DNA of 64,000 bases from Vibrio algicola (lineage in GTDB: Bacteria; Pseudomonadota; Gammaproteobacteria; Enterobacterales; Vibrionaceae): NCBI RefSeq assembly GCF_009601765.2, contig NZ_CP045700.1:496001-560000 (forward strand). The letters run 5' to 3'. The number at the start of each line of letters is the position of its first letter. Position 1 is the first letter of the stretch. A program made the position numbers and the translations under genes. Shown here piece by piece: positions 45,822 through 54,820 of this stretch. The notes below the pieces were generated by a model. That model did not search any database and was not told where the DNA came from. It was given only the letters and a program-made list of their open reading frames with translations.

Positions 45822-47360
45822 AAGACGTGACCCTCGTTTCAATACTGTTTTGTTTAAATTTGTGGCTGTTGGCTTGCGTGATGGCATTGGTTTGTTGCTC
45901 TAAAAAAAAAGCGCATCAACATATTGCAAGCCGTTTTGCTACGGTATTCTTTACTGGCGCGAAAATCTGAAAGCGGTTCAAAATCTTGCGCCATTTCTTC
46001 CATCGCGGCTTCAACGGTTTGCTTATTCCATGCTTTGCCTATTAAGGCTTTTTCACATAATGCGGCGCGCTTAGGTATGGCCGCCATGCCGCCAAATACC
46101 ACTCTTGCATCCACGACCACCTCGTTTTCAATCACCAAGTTAAATGCACCACAAACGGCTGAGATATCATCATCTAATCGCTTAGACAGTTTTATAAGCA
46201 CCAAACTGCGCATTGGGATCCAATGGTTTAGGTATGATTATTTTTTCAATAAACTCAGACTCTTGCTGAGCAGTCACTTTATAATTAATAAAGTATTCAT
46301 CTATCGGTAAGGTGCGGGTTTGATTACCTTTACGCAGCGTGATTTGAGCATTTAAAGCAATAAGAAGAGGGGGGGTATCGCCAATAGGAGACGCATTGGC
46401 GACATTCCCCCCAATAGTACCTTGGTTACGCACTTGCAATGAGGCAAAACGATGCAATAATTGCCCAAAATCAGTGTAATAATTAGCCAATGTGGCGTAG
46501 CAATCACTGATCGGCAGGTTAGACCCAATCACGATATTTTGTTCGGTTTCACTGATCGTCTTCATATCGCTCACGCCAGTGATGTTAATTAACGTTTCGA
46601 TATCACGATGAAATTGCGTCACTTCTAACGCTAGATCCGTACCACCAGCCACCAACTTAGCTTGTGGGTGACGTAGATATAAATCAGCCAGTTCCGCCGT
46701 GGTAGTTGGCGAGAAACTGGTTAGGTTCCCCTGCACCATCGGCGCAGTTTTTTGTTCAATTTTTTCCAATTTCGCGATAGTTTGCTGCTCAAGTTGTGCA
46801 AACTGATCCAGTAACGGCTTCTCATTACTAATAGACAGCGCTGCATCCACAATCGGACGATAACCAGTACAGCGACACAAATTACCCGCTAACGATTCCA
46901 TGACCTCTTCTTTATTGGCATTGGGTTTATTTTTACTTAAAGCAAACATCGACATAATAAAACCAGGTGTACAGTAACCACATTGTGAACCATGGAAATC
47001 CACCAAGGCTTTTTGTACGGGATGCAATGACGATTTTTGGTGTAGATCTTCGACTGTGATCAGCTGCTTGCCATGTAAAGATGAGACAAAGGTCAAACAA
47101 GAATTGACACTGCGATATTGCAGTTGGCCATCCACTAGTTCGCCTAGCACCACGGTACAGGCACCACAATCACCAGAGCCACACCCTTCCTTGGTGCCGG
47201 TTTTATTTAGCTCTGTACGCAAATAATTCAGCACCGTCATATTTGGTGAAAGTCCACTCTCACGCTTGATGGTTTGATTAAGTAAAAAAGTGATCACGTT
47301 AACTCCTTGTATCGTCATCTTGCCGATATCTTCTTGTTTAAGTATGGCTGAACATGCCAT
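45814..47360 (-). pseudogene. xdhA: Xanthine dehydrogenase small subunit (FeS/FAD), two frameshifts
   Basis: Residues 1-390 read normally: plant-type [2Fe-2S] GCGSGDCGACTVV, the second cluster CGYCTPGF and NLCRCTGYRP, then FAD-binding VAGGTDLALEVT and GGNVANASPIGD. At about 46190 the frame shifts within ATAAAACTG (FGAYK followed by TVstop instead of LSKRLDDDISAV), and the C-terminal domain continues in another frame. At about 45901 a run of nine T shifts it again (MRFFF for MRFFLEQQTNA). With both indels removed the protein ends ...IETRVTSYV at a TAA that overlaps the xdhB start, the normal coupling. It is either a recent pseudogene or carries homopolymer sequencing errors. Confidence 0.8.
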
Positions 47361-47530
47361 TAATGCTTACCCTGATGGGGACAAACTCATTATCCATTAA
47401 GCAGCAATATTACGACTTATTTGTTGTTCCACTGTTAATAAGTATTGTTTTTCCTGACTATTGAGTCAACTTATAAAGATCACATTTTTGCAACATAAAA
47501 TACAACAACCAACCAACTAATTAATGTTTA

Positions 47531-47544
47531 ACACAATATTGTGT
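47531..47544. promoter_or_regulatory. 14-bp perfect palindrome, operator candidate of the xdh cluster
   Basis: ACACAATATTGTGT is its own reverse complement and lies about 170 bp upstream of xdhA. A purine-responsive repressor site is possible, but the regulator is unknown. Confidence 0.3.
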
Positions 47545-47584
47545 ACAGTTTTGTGCCGCAGACGAGAAAATTAGCAATAAAAAA

Positions 47585-47613
47585 CCGCACACTTCATCAT
47601 TGAAGTCGTGCGG
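47585..47613 (-). terminator. Leftward terminator hairpin beside the IS5 remnant
   Basis: CCGCAC-A-CTTCA / TGAAG-TC-GTGCGG; T6 follows on the minus strand. The gene it served has probably been displaced by the insertion sequence. Confidence 0.65.
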
Positions 47614-47637
47614 TGTTGTCATTTTGGGGTTGAAGGG

Positions 47638-48342
47638 GGCTTTGTTGCGTAATTCAAATTTAGAGGTGACAACACTAGAATGGTATTATTTCAATCAATT
47701 CGGTAAGTTTTAGGCATACCTAGCCCTGTTAGTTTATTTAAAGCTTTGATCATTGCGTAAGCTTCCCCAACTTGGGCATTATAATTTCATGATTAACGAC
47801 ATCAACACCTATATGTAACTTACGCCAGATCCGGCGCTTCCCATCAGTTCCATGTTTCCTGACTTTCCATTCACCCTCGCCGTAAACCTTGAGGCCAGTA
47901 GAATCAATGGCTAAGTGTTGTATCGTGCCACGAGCTTTCGTTTTGAATGAGACTTCAACCTCTTTAGCCCTACGACTAATACAAGAATAATGAGGGCAAG
48001 TGAGCGGGACATTAGCAAGTTGAAATACAGAATCAATAAATCCCTGCAATGCCCTTAAGGGCATTGAAAATATACGTTTTACCATAAGCGCTGTTGTTAT
48101 TGCTAAATCACTGAAAATACGAGGTCTACCACGCAGCCCTTGTTTAGCTTCTTTCCATTCTTGGATAGCTTCTTCATCAATCCAGAAAGTCAGTGAACCA
48201 CGTTTAATCAGTGATTGATTATATAACTTCCAGTTTTTGGTCTTATAACGAGGTTTTGGCATGAATATCGATGGTTTAGTGGGGAGTAAACGATCTGATC
48301 GTCAGTTTCACATTTAGTTCCATCGAATTACGCAACAAAGCC
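47638..48342. mobile_element. IS5-family insertion sequence, internally deleted
   Basis: Perfect 18-bp terminal inverted repeats GGCTTTGTTGCGTAATTC (47638-47655) and its complement (48325-48342). The 705-bp element is too short for a full IS5/IS903-group element of about 1.05 kb. No target duplication is seen at its ends, so flanking DNA may have been deleted or rearranged. Confidence 0.85.
47750..48262 (-). pseudogene. IS5-family transposase, internal deletion
   Basis: Residues 1-165 match IS5/IS903-type transposases (RYKTKNWKLYNQSLIKRG, RPRIFSDLAI, HLAIDSTGLKVYGEGEW, KLHIGVDVVNHEII), which includes the first catalytic Asp. The frame then jumps into the terminal part (reading AQVGEAYAMIKALNKL in the next frame), so about 110 residues with the other catalytic acids are missing and the end is frameshifted. 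It cannot act as a transposase. Confidence 0.85.
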
Positions 48343-48439
48343 AATCCCACTGGCAAATCGTATGGAAAAAGACGCTTGGGTGCGCCGCCAAGAAAATGAT
48401 CGCATTATTTTAAAGCCATACGCAGATCCTACGGCTTAA
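48343..48439 (+). pseudogene. Remnant 3' end of a gene truncated by the IS5 element
   Basis: Beyond the IS end an open frame reads PIPLANRMEKDAWVRRQEND and stops at TAA 48437-48439. It has the look of a real C-terminal tail directly cut by the insertion. Product not recognised. A long inverted repeat follows (GCATAG...CTATGC, about 48462-48510). Confidence 0.35.
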
Positions 48440-48547
48440 ACGCGATTAAATATGAACTGAGCATAGCAAAAAGATGCTGACGAAAACTCATCGCTCGTCT
48501 TTTCTATGCCATCATTTATGGTTCATATAAAAACCCATAGCTAAAAT

Positions 48548-49057
48548 TTAACCTGCAAGCAATTTCAGCAAAAAGGTTTCTCGTTCGATACTCATGCCCT
48601 TTTTTGGGCTTTGAGCGATGGTGTTTTCGTTATGTGCAATCGCCTCATGAATATTGATCCACACAGGTCGCATACCATTGTTAATTTCATGGCTCTCATA
48701 ACGAGTTTCGCCTAATTGCTTATCCACTTGGCAGATAAAGCAATACGACAACATGTGGATCACATCGATATCATTTTTATACCAAGGTCGAAATTCTTCA
48801 TAGCAACCAAACGGTTCAATATCTCGAATATTCAACGCGCCGGTTTCTTCTTCTAATTCGCGGATCATGCCTTGCACTTGATCTTCGCCCTCATCTAAGC
48901 CACCACCTGGCAAACTGTAGTCATGGTAACGTTCGGTAAATAAAAGCAAAATTTCATCATCGCACTGCACAATGGCGCGTGTTGCTAATCGTTGTTTAAT
49001 GGTTTTGTTATCAAGAGTGGTGATATCTGGGTGAATCGTTGAGCGCAGTAATTTCAT
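48548..49057 (-). CDS. NUDIX hydrolase
   Basis: 169 residues from the ATG of MKLLRSTIHP; the longer frame would overlap the GntR gene. The Nudix box GGLDEGEDQVQGMIRELEEE is complete (Gx5Ex7REUxEExGU). It hydrolyses a nucleoside-diphosphate-linked substrate with a metal ion. Substrate unknown. No clear RBS precedes the start, so translation may depend on the upstream regulator gene 58 bp away. Confidence 0.82.
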   Translation of the reverse strand: MKLLRSTIHPDITTLDNKTIKQRLATRAIVQCDDEILLLFTERYHDYSLPGGGLDEGEDQVQGMIRELEEETGALNIRDIEPFGCYEEFRPWYKNDIDVIHMLSYCFICQVDKQLGETRYESHEINNGMRPVWINIHEAIAHNENTIAQSPKKGMSIERETFLLKLLAG

Positions 49058-49115
49058 AGTATTAGATGGGTATCGTGTTAAGAATTTATGTGATTGATTA
49101 AGCTGACATAACCGT

Positions 49116-49820
49116 TCAATGAGGATGAGAGAAACTTGAGGTAATTTCGACTGCATCATGGCGCCAATATTCAAGATCATGCGCCATCGTTTGCCCTGCG
49201 AGATTAATATGTTGACGTTCAATAAGCAACGCCGAACTGCCACTGGTGGTTCGCAAAGCTTGTGCAATATCCGCATCAAGTGAGGTCATGGTCATTTTGG
49301 TCACGGTGCGTAAATAGGTTTGTTGATAGTGTTGCTGAAACAAGTCGGGTAACGAGCCGGTTAAATCACACTCAAGCAAGCCGGAAAATTTTGATTCAGA
49401 GACATAAGTGAGCACAAAAGCCACCGGCCTTGTATCTAATGATAATAACCGTTTCAGTTTGAATACTTTACTAAAAGCAGGTAGTGCTAATAATTGTGAA
49501 GCCTGTTTATCCGCTAGCATTGAGGTGGCAGAGATGAGTTGGATTAAGGGCTGTAAATGCTGCTCTTGTGCCATAAGTTCAAAAGGTTGCGGCTCCGAAA
49601 GATCATATTGAAAACGTTGCGGCGAAATAAACCAACCACGGCGATCTTCTCGAAAGATTTTGCCTTCAGTTTCAAGCAGGGATAATGCCTCTCTTAATGT
49701 CACTCGGGTGGTGTTAAAAGAGTCGGCTAACTGTCGCTCTGAGGGTAACTTCTGCATCGGTAACAAAGCACCGGCATCAATCTGCTCTACAATCGCCTCT
49801 TTGATCTTAACGTACTGCAA
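49116..49820 (-). CDS. GntR-family regulator, PhnR-like (UTRA domain)
   Basis: 234 residues. Winged-helix GntR domain at residues 1-70 (KLPSERQLADSFNTTRVTLREALSLLETEGKI), then DRRGWFISPQRF, a UTRA effector domain, and a C-terminal DLEYWRHDAVEI. These landmarks match from memory the PhnR regulator of 2-aminoethylphosphonate use, but no phosphonate genes are adjacent, only a NUDIX gene and an IS-damaged region. The local target operon may have been lost. Confidence 0.72.
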   Translation of the reverse strand: MQYVKIKEAIVEQIDAGALLPMQKLPSERQLADSFNTTRVTLREALSLLETEGKIFREDRRGWFISPQRFQYDLSEPQPFELMAQEQHLQPLIQLISATSMLADKQASQLLALPAFSKVFKLKRLLSLDTRPVAFVLTYVSESKFSGLLECDLTGSLPDLFQQHYQQTYLRTVTKMTMTSLDADIAQALRTTSGSSALLIERQHINLAGQTMAHDLEYWRHDAVEITSSFSHPH

Positions 49821-49875
49821 TACTTAACCCTTCTTGAAACATATTGCTATTGCTCACAATGTCAACCTTCAAACA

Positions 49876-49912
49876 AAAACGCCCAGCACACAGCGTACTA
49901 GGCGTAGATTTT
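49876..49912 (-). terminator. Terminator of the Pmp3-family gene
   Basis: ACGCC-AG ... CT-GGCGT hairpin followed by TTTTTG on the minus strand. Confidence 0.6.
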
Positions 49913-49959
49913 AATCAATTCATGCTTGAAAAGTAAATCACCGTAACCAATTGTTTTGG

Positions 49960-50121
49960 TTACTTGGTTACTATCCACAGCGCATGGATCATGGCTGGGA
50001 AGAAGAACAAGAAACATAATACAATGTTAATCAATAAATCTTTACCTACACCACATTTCAAAAATACCGCTACTGGTGGTAATAATACCGCTAAAATAAT
50101 CGCGACTAATTTGTTATCCAT
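49960..50121 (-). CDS. Pmp3/YqaE family small membrane protein
   Basis: 53 residues. Starts MDNKLVAIILAVLLPPVAVF after AAGGATGG and has two membrane helices separated by KCGVGKDLLIN, ending IHALWIVTK: the UPF0057/Pmp3 stress-response proteolipid pattern. The rightward frame over the same bases is its shadow. Confidence 0.9.
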   Translation of the reverse strand: MDNKLVAIILAVLLPPVAVFLKCGVGKDLLINIVLCFLFFFPAMIHALWIVTK

Positions 50122-50189
50122 TTTACCATCCTTGTTTTGCGTTCTAATAATAACTCTGTCTAAGTAACATAAAGCTATTTATCTCATGG

Positions 50190-50588
50190 TTAATATTTTT
50201 TAACAATCGTTTGTCCAATTGGCGCAAGAGAAATGAGAGCCAGTTTGATATGTTGGATCCCAAACGGAATACCAATAATGGTACAAAAGCAGGCAACGGC
50301 CGCGGTTAAATGGCCAATCGCAAGCCAAATACCTGCAAAAATAAACCAGACCACATTACCAATCATGCCTAGTGCGCCAGTACCAATATCATCTTTGAAC
50401 GTTAACTCATTACGCTTAACCGCATCTTTGCCAAATGGAAAAAAGGTAAAGGTTCCAATCACAAAGCAAGATTTAGCCCATGGAATGCAGATAATTGTGA
50501 GAATGCAAAGCACCCCTGCCAACCACCAAGCAAGCCCCATAAACACACCACCAAACAAAAACCATAAAATGTTACCAATCGTGCGCAT
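50190..50588 (-). CDS. yccF: YccF family inner-membrane protein
   Basis: 132 residues, two repeated membrane units (GNILWFLFGGVFMGLAWWLAG and GNVVWFIFAGIWLAIGHL), each followed by CI(x)IGIP-type turns. Function not established; in E. coli its gene is next to yccS and helD, which are found about 30 kb away here. Confidence 0.9.
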   Translation of the reverse strand: MRTIGNILWFLFGGVFMGLAWWLAGVLCILTIICIPWAKSCFVIGTFTFFPFGKDAVKRNELTFKDDIGTGALGMIGNVVWFIFAGIWLAIGHLTAAVACFCTIIGIPFGIQHIKLALISLAPIGQTIVKKY

Positions 50589-50692
50589 AATATCTCTTTA
50601 TCAATTAAAGCAAATGATGCATGCCAATAAATTAGGATATACAAAAGCGAGCTGTAAAGCTCGCCTTCTTAAAATAGTTGATATATCTATCT

Positions 50693-52060
50693 TTAACCAG
50701 TTAATACATTATCTTCTGGGTATTTAAGTAATGTCGGTTTTGGTTTCGCTAACATGTAGGCTAATGTCATCGGACCAATTCGACCAATGATCATGATCAC
50801 CACCATAATGTATTTACCCGGTTCCGACAATTCTGCAGTTAAACCGGCTGATAAACCGACGGTTGCAAATGCTGAAATGGTTTCAAACATGACTTTTTCA
50901 AAACTGGCTTTTTCGGTCAACATCAATAAAAACATAGAAAACGTAAGGATAATACCACTAACTACGATGATCGCCAAAGATCGGGTTACTTTTGGCCAAC
51001 TTACCGTACGTCTAAACATCACCACATTTTGTTTTTGTCTCAAAAATGACCACGTCGCAACCACTGCCACCACAAAGGTCGACACTTTAATACCACCACC
51101 AGTTGAAGCAGAGCCAGCACCAATTAGCATCAGCACGATCATAATCAATAAAGCAGGCTGCCCCATTTGCGTAATATCGATACTATTAAAACCAGCAGTA
51201 CGCGCGGTTGCCGATTGGAAAAATGCCGCTAGCCATTGCCCTTCTTCCGATAAATGCCCCATGGTATGAATATTATTATGCTCAAGCAGCCAAAACATCA
51301 CTGTACCAAACAAGAGTAATACCGGTGTGGCAATTAACATGATTTTAGTATGAAGATTAAAACCGCGAAAACCGCGACGCCAATGAGCACTAACATCGGC
51401 AATAACTGTAAAACCGAGACCACCAAAAATAAACAACAATGCCAGAGGGATCACAACTTCTGGGTTAGATACATAATGCATTAAACTGTCGGAAAACAAT
51501 GAAAAACCCGCATTATTAAACGCAGATACCGCATGAAAAAGCGAATACCATAGGCCCTTTCTCCAACCTAACTCAGGTACCCAAGTAAAAGCGAGCACCG
51601 CCATACCAAATAATTCAGCAATCATCGCAAAGATAATAATTTTCTTAACCAATTTTCTAAGGTTAATTCCCTTTTCTTGTCCTAACGCTTCTTTGGCTGC
51701 TGATTGCTGTTTTAAGCTTAAACGGACACCAAAGATATACAGTAAGATTGCCGAAAGTGTCATTTGACCTAAGCCACCAATTTGCATCAGCAACATAAGT
51801 AAAACTTGCCCTTCGATAGTGAAATGAGAACCGGTATCAACCACACCTAAACCCGTTACACTAATAGCAGATGTAGCGGTAAATAATGCATCAGCAAAAG
51901 ATAAACCCGATACAGAGAATAACGGCATGGTCAAAAGTACAGCGGAAGGGACTAAGATAGATAAAAAACTACCTAAAATGATTTTTGGCTCTGACCAGCC
52001 TTTTTTCTCACCATCTTGTTTGATGGCAAATATGGAACCTTTTCTATCTATAACGCTCAT
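50693..52060 (-). CDS. ktrB: Potassium transporter KtrB
   Basis: 455 residues, about eight to ten membrane helices in four MPM repeats with filter-type P-loops (TSAISVTGLGVVD, SAFNNAGFSLF, TARTAGFNSIDI, SAFATVGLSAGLTAE), as in TrkH/KtrB Na+-dependent K+ uptake. 14 bp after ktrA, with which it forms the KtrAB complex known from Vibrio alginolyticus. The cytoplasmic start region (DGEKKGWSEPKIILGSFLSI) looks normal. Confidence 0.92.
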   Translation of the reverse strand: MSVIDRKGSIFAIKQDGEKKGWSEPKIILGSFLSILVPSAVLLTMPLFSVSGLSFADALFTATSAISVTGLGVVDTGSHFTIEGQVLLMLLMQIGGLGQMTLSAILLYIFGVRLSLKQQSAAKEALGQEKGINLRKLVKKIIIFAMIAELFGMAVLAFTWVPELGWRKGLWYSLFHAVSAFNNAGFSLFSDSLMHYVSNPEVVIPLALLFIFGGLGFTVIADVSAHWRRGFRGFNLHTKIMLIATPVLLLFGTVMFWLLEHNNIHTMGHLSEEGQWLAAFFQSATARTAGFNSIDITQMGQPALLIMIVLMLIGAGSASTGGGIKVSTFVVAVVATWSFLRQKQNVVMFRRTVSWPKVTRSLAIIVVSGIILTFSMFLLMLTEKASFEKVMFETISAFATVGLSAGLTAELSEPGKYIMVVIMIIGRIGPMTLAYMLAKPKPTLLKYPEDNVLTG

Positions 52061-52074
52061 AATTCACGCTTCGC

Positions 52075-52737
52075 TTACATTGATTTCATTCTATGAGCCA
52101 TTGCAGAGTGAGGCCCAACAATAAAGAGGATATCCCCCATCTCTAAAACCGTGTTGTAATCAGGTGAGTCTATAATTTCAGGACCACGTTTAATCGCCAA
52201 TACTTTCATATCTGCGTCTTTACACATGGAAACATCGCCCAGTTTTTTACCCATATTTTTAAGCGCAATAACGATTTCAGAAATCGCTAAGCCGCTACCA
52301 ATATCGTGGAAATCAAACACGCGACGATCAAGCATTTTACGCGCGACGCGGACTCCCATATCTCGTTCAGGTAAAATCACATGGTCGGCACCAATTTTTT
52401 GTAAGATTTTGGCATGAAACTTATCATTCGCCTTAACCCAGACATTTTTAGCGCCTAATTCTTTTACCACCAGCGTCGTTAAGATACTGGCATTCACATC
52501 AGAGCCGATGGCAACCATCACCATATCGTATTCATCAAGCTTTAATTCTTGGGCTGTTTCTTCGTTAGAACAATTTGCCACAATAGCGTTATTGGTAATA
52601 TTCGAGACAGCATTCACTCTCGCTTCATTGATATCTACCGCAAGCACTTCAGCACCTGAATCGCTTAATTCTCGACAAACTGAACTACCAAAGCGACCTA
52701 AGCCAATAACTGCAAATTGTTTACTAATTGATTTCAT
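52075..52737 (-). CDS. ktrA: KtrA regulatory subunit (NAD/ATP-binding RCK)
   Basis: 220 residues from MKSISKQFAVIG, the usual KtrA length; a longer frame exists from 52806. RCK N-domain Rossmann motif GLGRFGSSVCREL, VDINEARV, VKANDKFHAKILQKIGADHVILPERDMGIRVARKML, and a C-terminal TrkA_C domain ending in FIVGPHSAM. It gates KtrB in response to adenine nucleotides. Confidence 0.92.
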   Translation of the reverse strand: MKSISKQFAVIGLGRFGSSVCRELSDSGAEVLAVDINEARVNAVSNITNNAIVANCSNEETAQELKLDEYDMVMVAIGSDVNASILTTLVVKELGAKNVWVKANDKFHAKILQKIGADHVILPERDMGVRVARKMLDRRVFDFHDIGSGLAISEIVIALKNMGKKLGDVSMCKDADMKVLAIKRGPEIIDSPDYNTVLEMGDILFIVGPHSAMAHRMKSM

Positions 52738-53085
52738 ATTAAATTCTAGCCTTTTTTTTCGTCTCAAAGTACCGTTCTCTACATCCGCCAAATTTGAAAT
52801 TGTCACTTGGCTAGTTATCTTTACTCAAGATGCAAAACGTCATTATAGATAATCGGAAAATATAGATAAAAGTCACAGTGCTTTTTATACCCTTACTGAG
52901 TCAATGCCAACCATTTTTAGTAAAATGTCTGCACTTTTTTCTATTATTGTTCAATATAACACCAAATAAATTTAATTCATCACAAATGCTAATAGGAATA
53001 CGCAGAGATATTTGTTATTTTTCTTATCTTTAATAAATTCTAAACCCAGTAAGACTGGCTATAAACTTTAGGCTAAAGGACTTTC

Positions 53086-54207
53086 ATGGATAATTTCCTC
53101 CTAACCATGCAGCAATTTTATCAGCAGCATACCCAAGACTGGAGCAGTGATATTGTCGCGATCATTGTATTTAGTTTAGTAGTCTGGATTGTTTGGCGTA
53201 TCATTTATGCTCGCTTATCTCACATTGCCGACAAAACCAAGCTAGCATGGGATGATGTTATCTTACTGTCGTTAAAGTCTCCGGTAAGTACTTTGATCTG
53301 GTGTTGGCCGATGACTATCGGAACCGGCATTATTCTAGAAGATGTTTTTAATCGTAGTGTTTCATGGACTCAAACCGCGCAAATTTTACTGGTTATTTCA
53401 ATTATTATTTGGACGCTATATCGTTTGATCGGGAATAGTGAAGATATTCTTGAAAGAAACAGTAAATATGATACTTCTACCGTTCAAGCTCTCGCTAAAA
53501 TCGCCCGCTTAATGATCTTTGCTCTTGGCATATTAACCATGATGCAAACTCTGGGGTTAAGCCTTTCAGGGTTACTCACCTTTGGTGGTGTCGGCGGTTT
53601 AGTGGTCGGTTTTGCAGCCAAAGATTTATTGTCTAATTTCTTCGGTGGTATTGTGGTTTACTTAGATCGCCCTTTTCGGGTTGGTGATTGGATCCGTTCC
53701 ACAGACCGTAATATTGAAGGTACAGTTGAACGCATTGGCTGGCGGATGACCATTATTCGCACTTTTGATAAACGTCCGTTATATGTTCCTAATTCAATCT
53801 TCACCAATATTGTGGTGGAAAACCCATCTAGAATGCAAAATCGACGCATCAATGAAACTATCGGTATTCGCTATCAAGATGCCGATAAAATGGATGGGAT
53901 TATTCGTGATGTCACCGAGATGATCCGCAATCACCCTGATATAGATAATAAACAAACCATTATTGTTAACTTTACCAGTTTCGGTCCATCGTCATTGGAC
54001 TTCTTTATTTATACTTTTACTAAAACCGTTGAATGGGTTCATTTCCATGAAGTAAAACAAAACGTATTGTTAAAAGTGCTCGACATCATTCATCAACACG
54101 ATGCTGATGTGGCTTTCCCTACTCGTACTTTGCATATGCAATCTAGCCAAGTCGAACCGGAAATCACTCCTGCAGATGATCAAAACAATACAGAAACGAC
54201 TAAATAG
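53086..54207 (+). CDS. MscS-family mechanosensitive channel (YnaI-like)
   Basis: 373 residues: about four to five N-terminal helices, then the pore helix region GLSLSGLLTFGGVGGLVVGFAAKDLLSNFFGG, the beta domain (RPFRVGDWIR ... GTVERIGWRMTIIRTFDKRPLYVPNS), and a cytoplasmic cage. The single-copy MscS fold with the KDLLSNFFGG motif is typical of YnaI/YbdG-type channels that release solutes on hypo-osmotic shock. Followed by a strong hairpin. Confidence 0.9.
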   Translation: MDNFLLTMQQFYQQHTQDWSSDIVAIIVFSLVVWIVWRIIYARLSHIADKTKLAWDDVILLSLKSPVSTLIWCWPMTIGTGIILEDVFNRSVSWTQTAQILLVISIIIWTLYRLIGNSEDILERNSKYDTSTVQALAKIARLMIFALGILTMMQTLGLSLSGLLTFGGVGGLVVGFAAKDLLSNFFGGIVVYLDRPFRVGDWIRSTDRNIEGTVERIGWRMTIIRTFDKRPLYVPNSIFTNIVVENPSRMQNRRINETIGIRYQDADKMDGIIRDVTEMIRNHPDIDNKQTIIVNFTSFGPSSLDFFIYTFTKTVEWVHFHEVKQNVLLKVLDIIHQHDADVAFPTRTLHMQSSQVEPEITPADDQNNTETTK

Positions 54208-54221
54208 CGGGCTTAAAATAT

Positions 54222-54260
54222 AAAAAATGCACATCATACCCAATATGACGTGCATTTTTT
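54222..54260. terminator. Terminator after the MscS gene
   Basis: AAAAAATGCAC-A-TCATA / TATGA-C-GTGCATTTTTT, symmetrical T- and A-runs; may serve both converging genes. Confidence 0.9.
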
Positions 54261-54288
54261 GCTTAAAATAGTGTGTTGAAAGTCTCTG

Positions 54289-54687
54289 CTATTTTTTAAA
54301 TTTCGCCGCTTCTAATTGCAACTGATCCAGCTTTTGCTCATCTTCTGCGATCTTATCTTGGTACTTTTTAATTTTATCGGCTTTGTTGTCTTGCATTGCT
54401 TCAACTAAATCGGCTTTATGCTCGGCCATGTCTTTTTGTACATCAGAAATATCATCATAAAGATTCGACTCTAAACTGGCATCAGTACAATGCAATTTCG
54501 CTTGCTGTAATGCGGTGGTTAGCCCTGCTTCTTTATCTTGATTATCATGCAGTTTGGCCATTTCTAATTGTGTCTCTATCTGGCATGTTTTTTCAGCACA
54601 ACCTATTTTGTCACTGCAGCTTTGCGCCCAAGTTGTGCCACTTGCGATCAGCAAGGTCAGTGCTAATACACCTTGATAAATTTTCAT
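54289..54687 (-). CDS. DUF1090 (YqjC-like) periplasmic protein
   Basis: 132 residues with a signal peptide (KIYQGVLALTLLIASGTTWA). Four cysteines in SCSDKIGCAEKTCQIETQLE and HCTD, then a long charged helix of K/D/E/Q (DISDVQKDMAEHKADLVEAMQDNKADKIKKYQDKIAEDEQKL). This is the DUF1090 pattern; role unknown. Confidence 0.85.
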   Translation of the reverse strand: MKIYQGVLALTLLIASGTTWAQSCSDKIGCAEKTCQIETQLEMAKLHDNQDKEAGLTTALQQAKLHCTDASLESNLYDDISDVQKDMAEHKADLVEAMQDNKADKIKKYQDKIAEDEQKLDQLQLEAAKFKK

Positions 54688-54820
54688 TTTTTCTCACTAT
54701 TTATATAATTGATTATTATCTTATTATAGTGCATCCAACTGATATTTTTGTGAAGTATATTTTATGTCAGAAATAAGCTAGTATGCACGCCCGCTTAATC
54801 TAGTACTTATTGGAGTTTTT

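Larger units (their letters stand above)
47361..47749. other. 389-bp control region of the xdh cluster
   Basis: Contains the xdhA promoter region, a 14-bp palindrome (47531-47544), a terminator facing left (47585-47613) and the left part of the IS5 remnant from 47638. Confidence 0.5.

Noticed and set aside
46182-46213. Programmed frameshifting in xdhA
   Set aside because: The A4 site is not a good slippery heptamer, and a second shift at T9 would also be needed; mutation or sequencing error is simpler.
47629-48351. Target-site duplication of the IS5 remnant
   Set aside because: The nine bases on each side (GTTGAAGGG and AATCCCACT) do not match.
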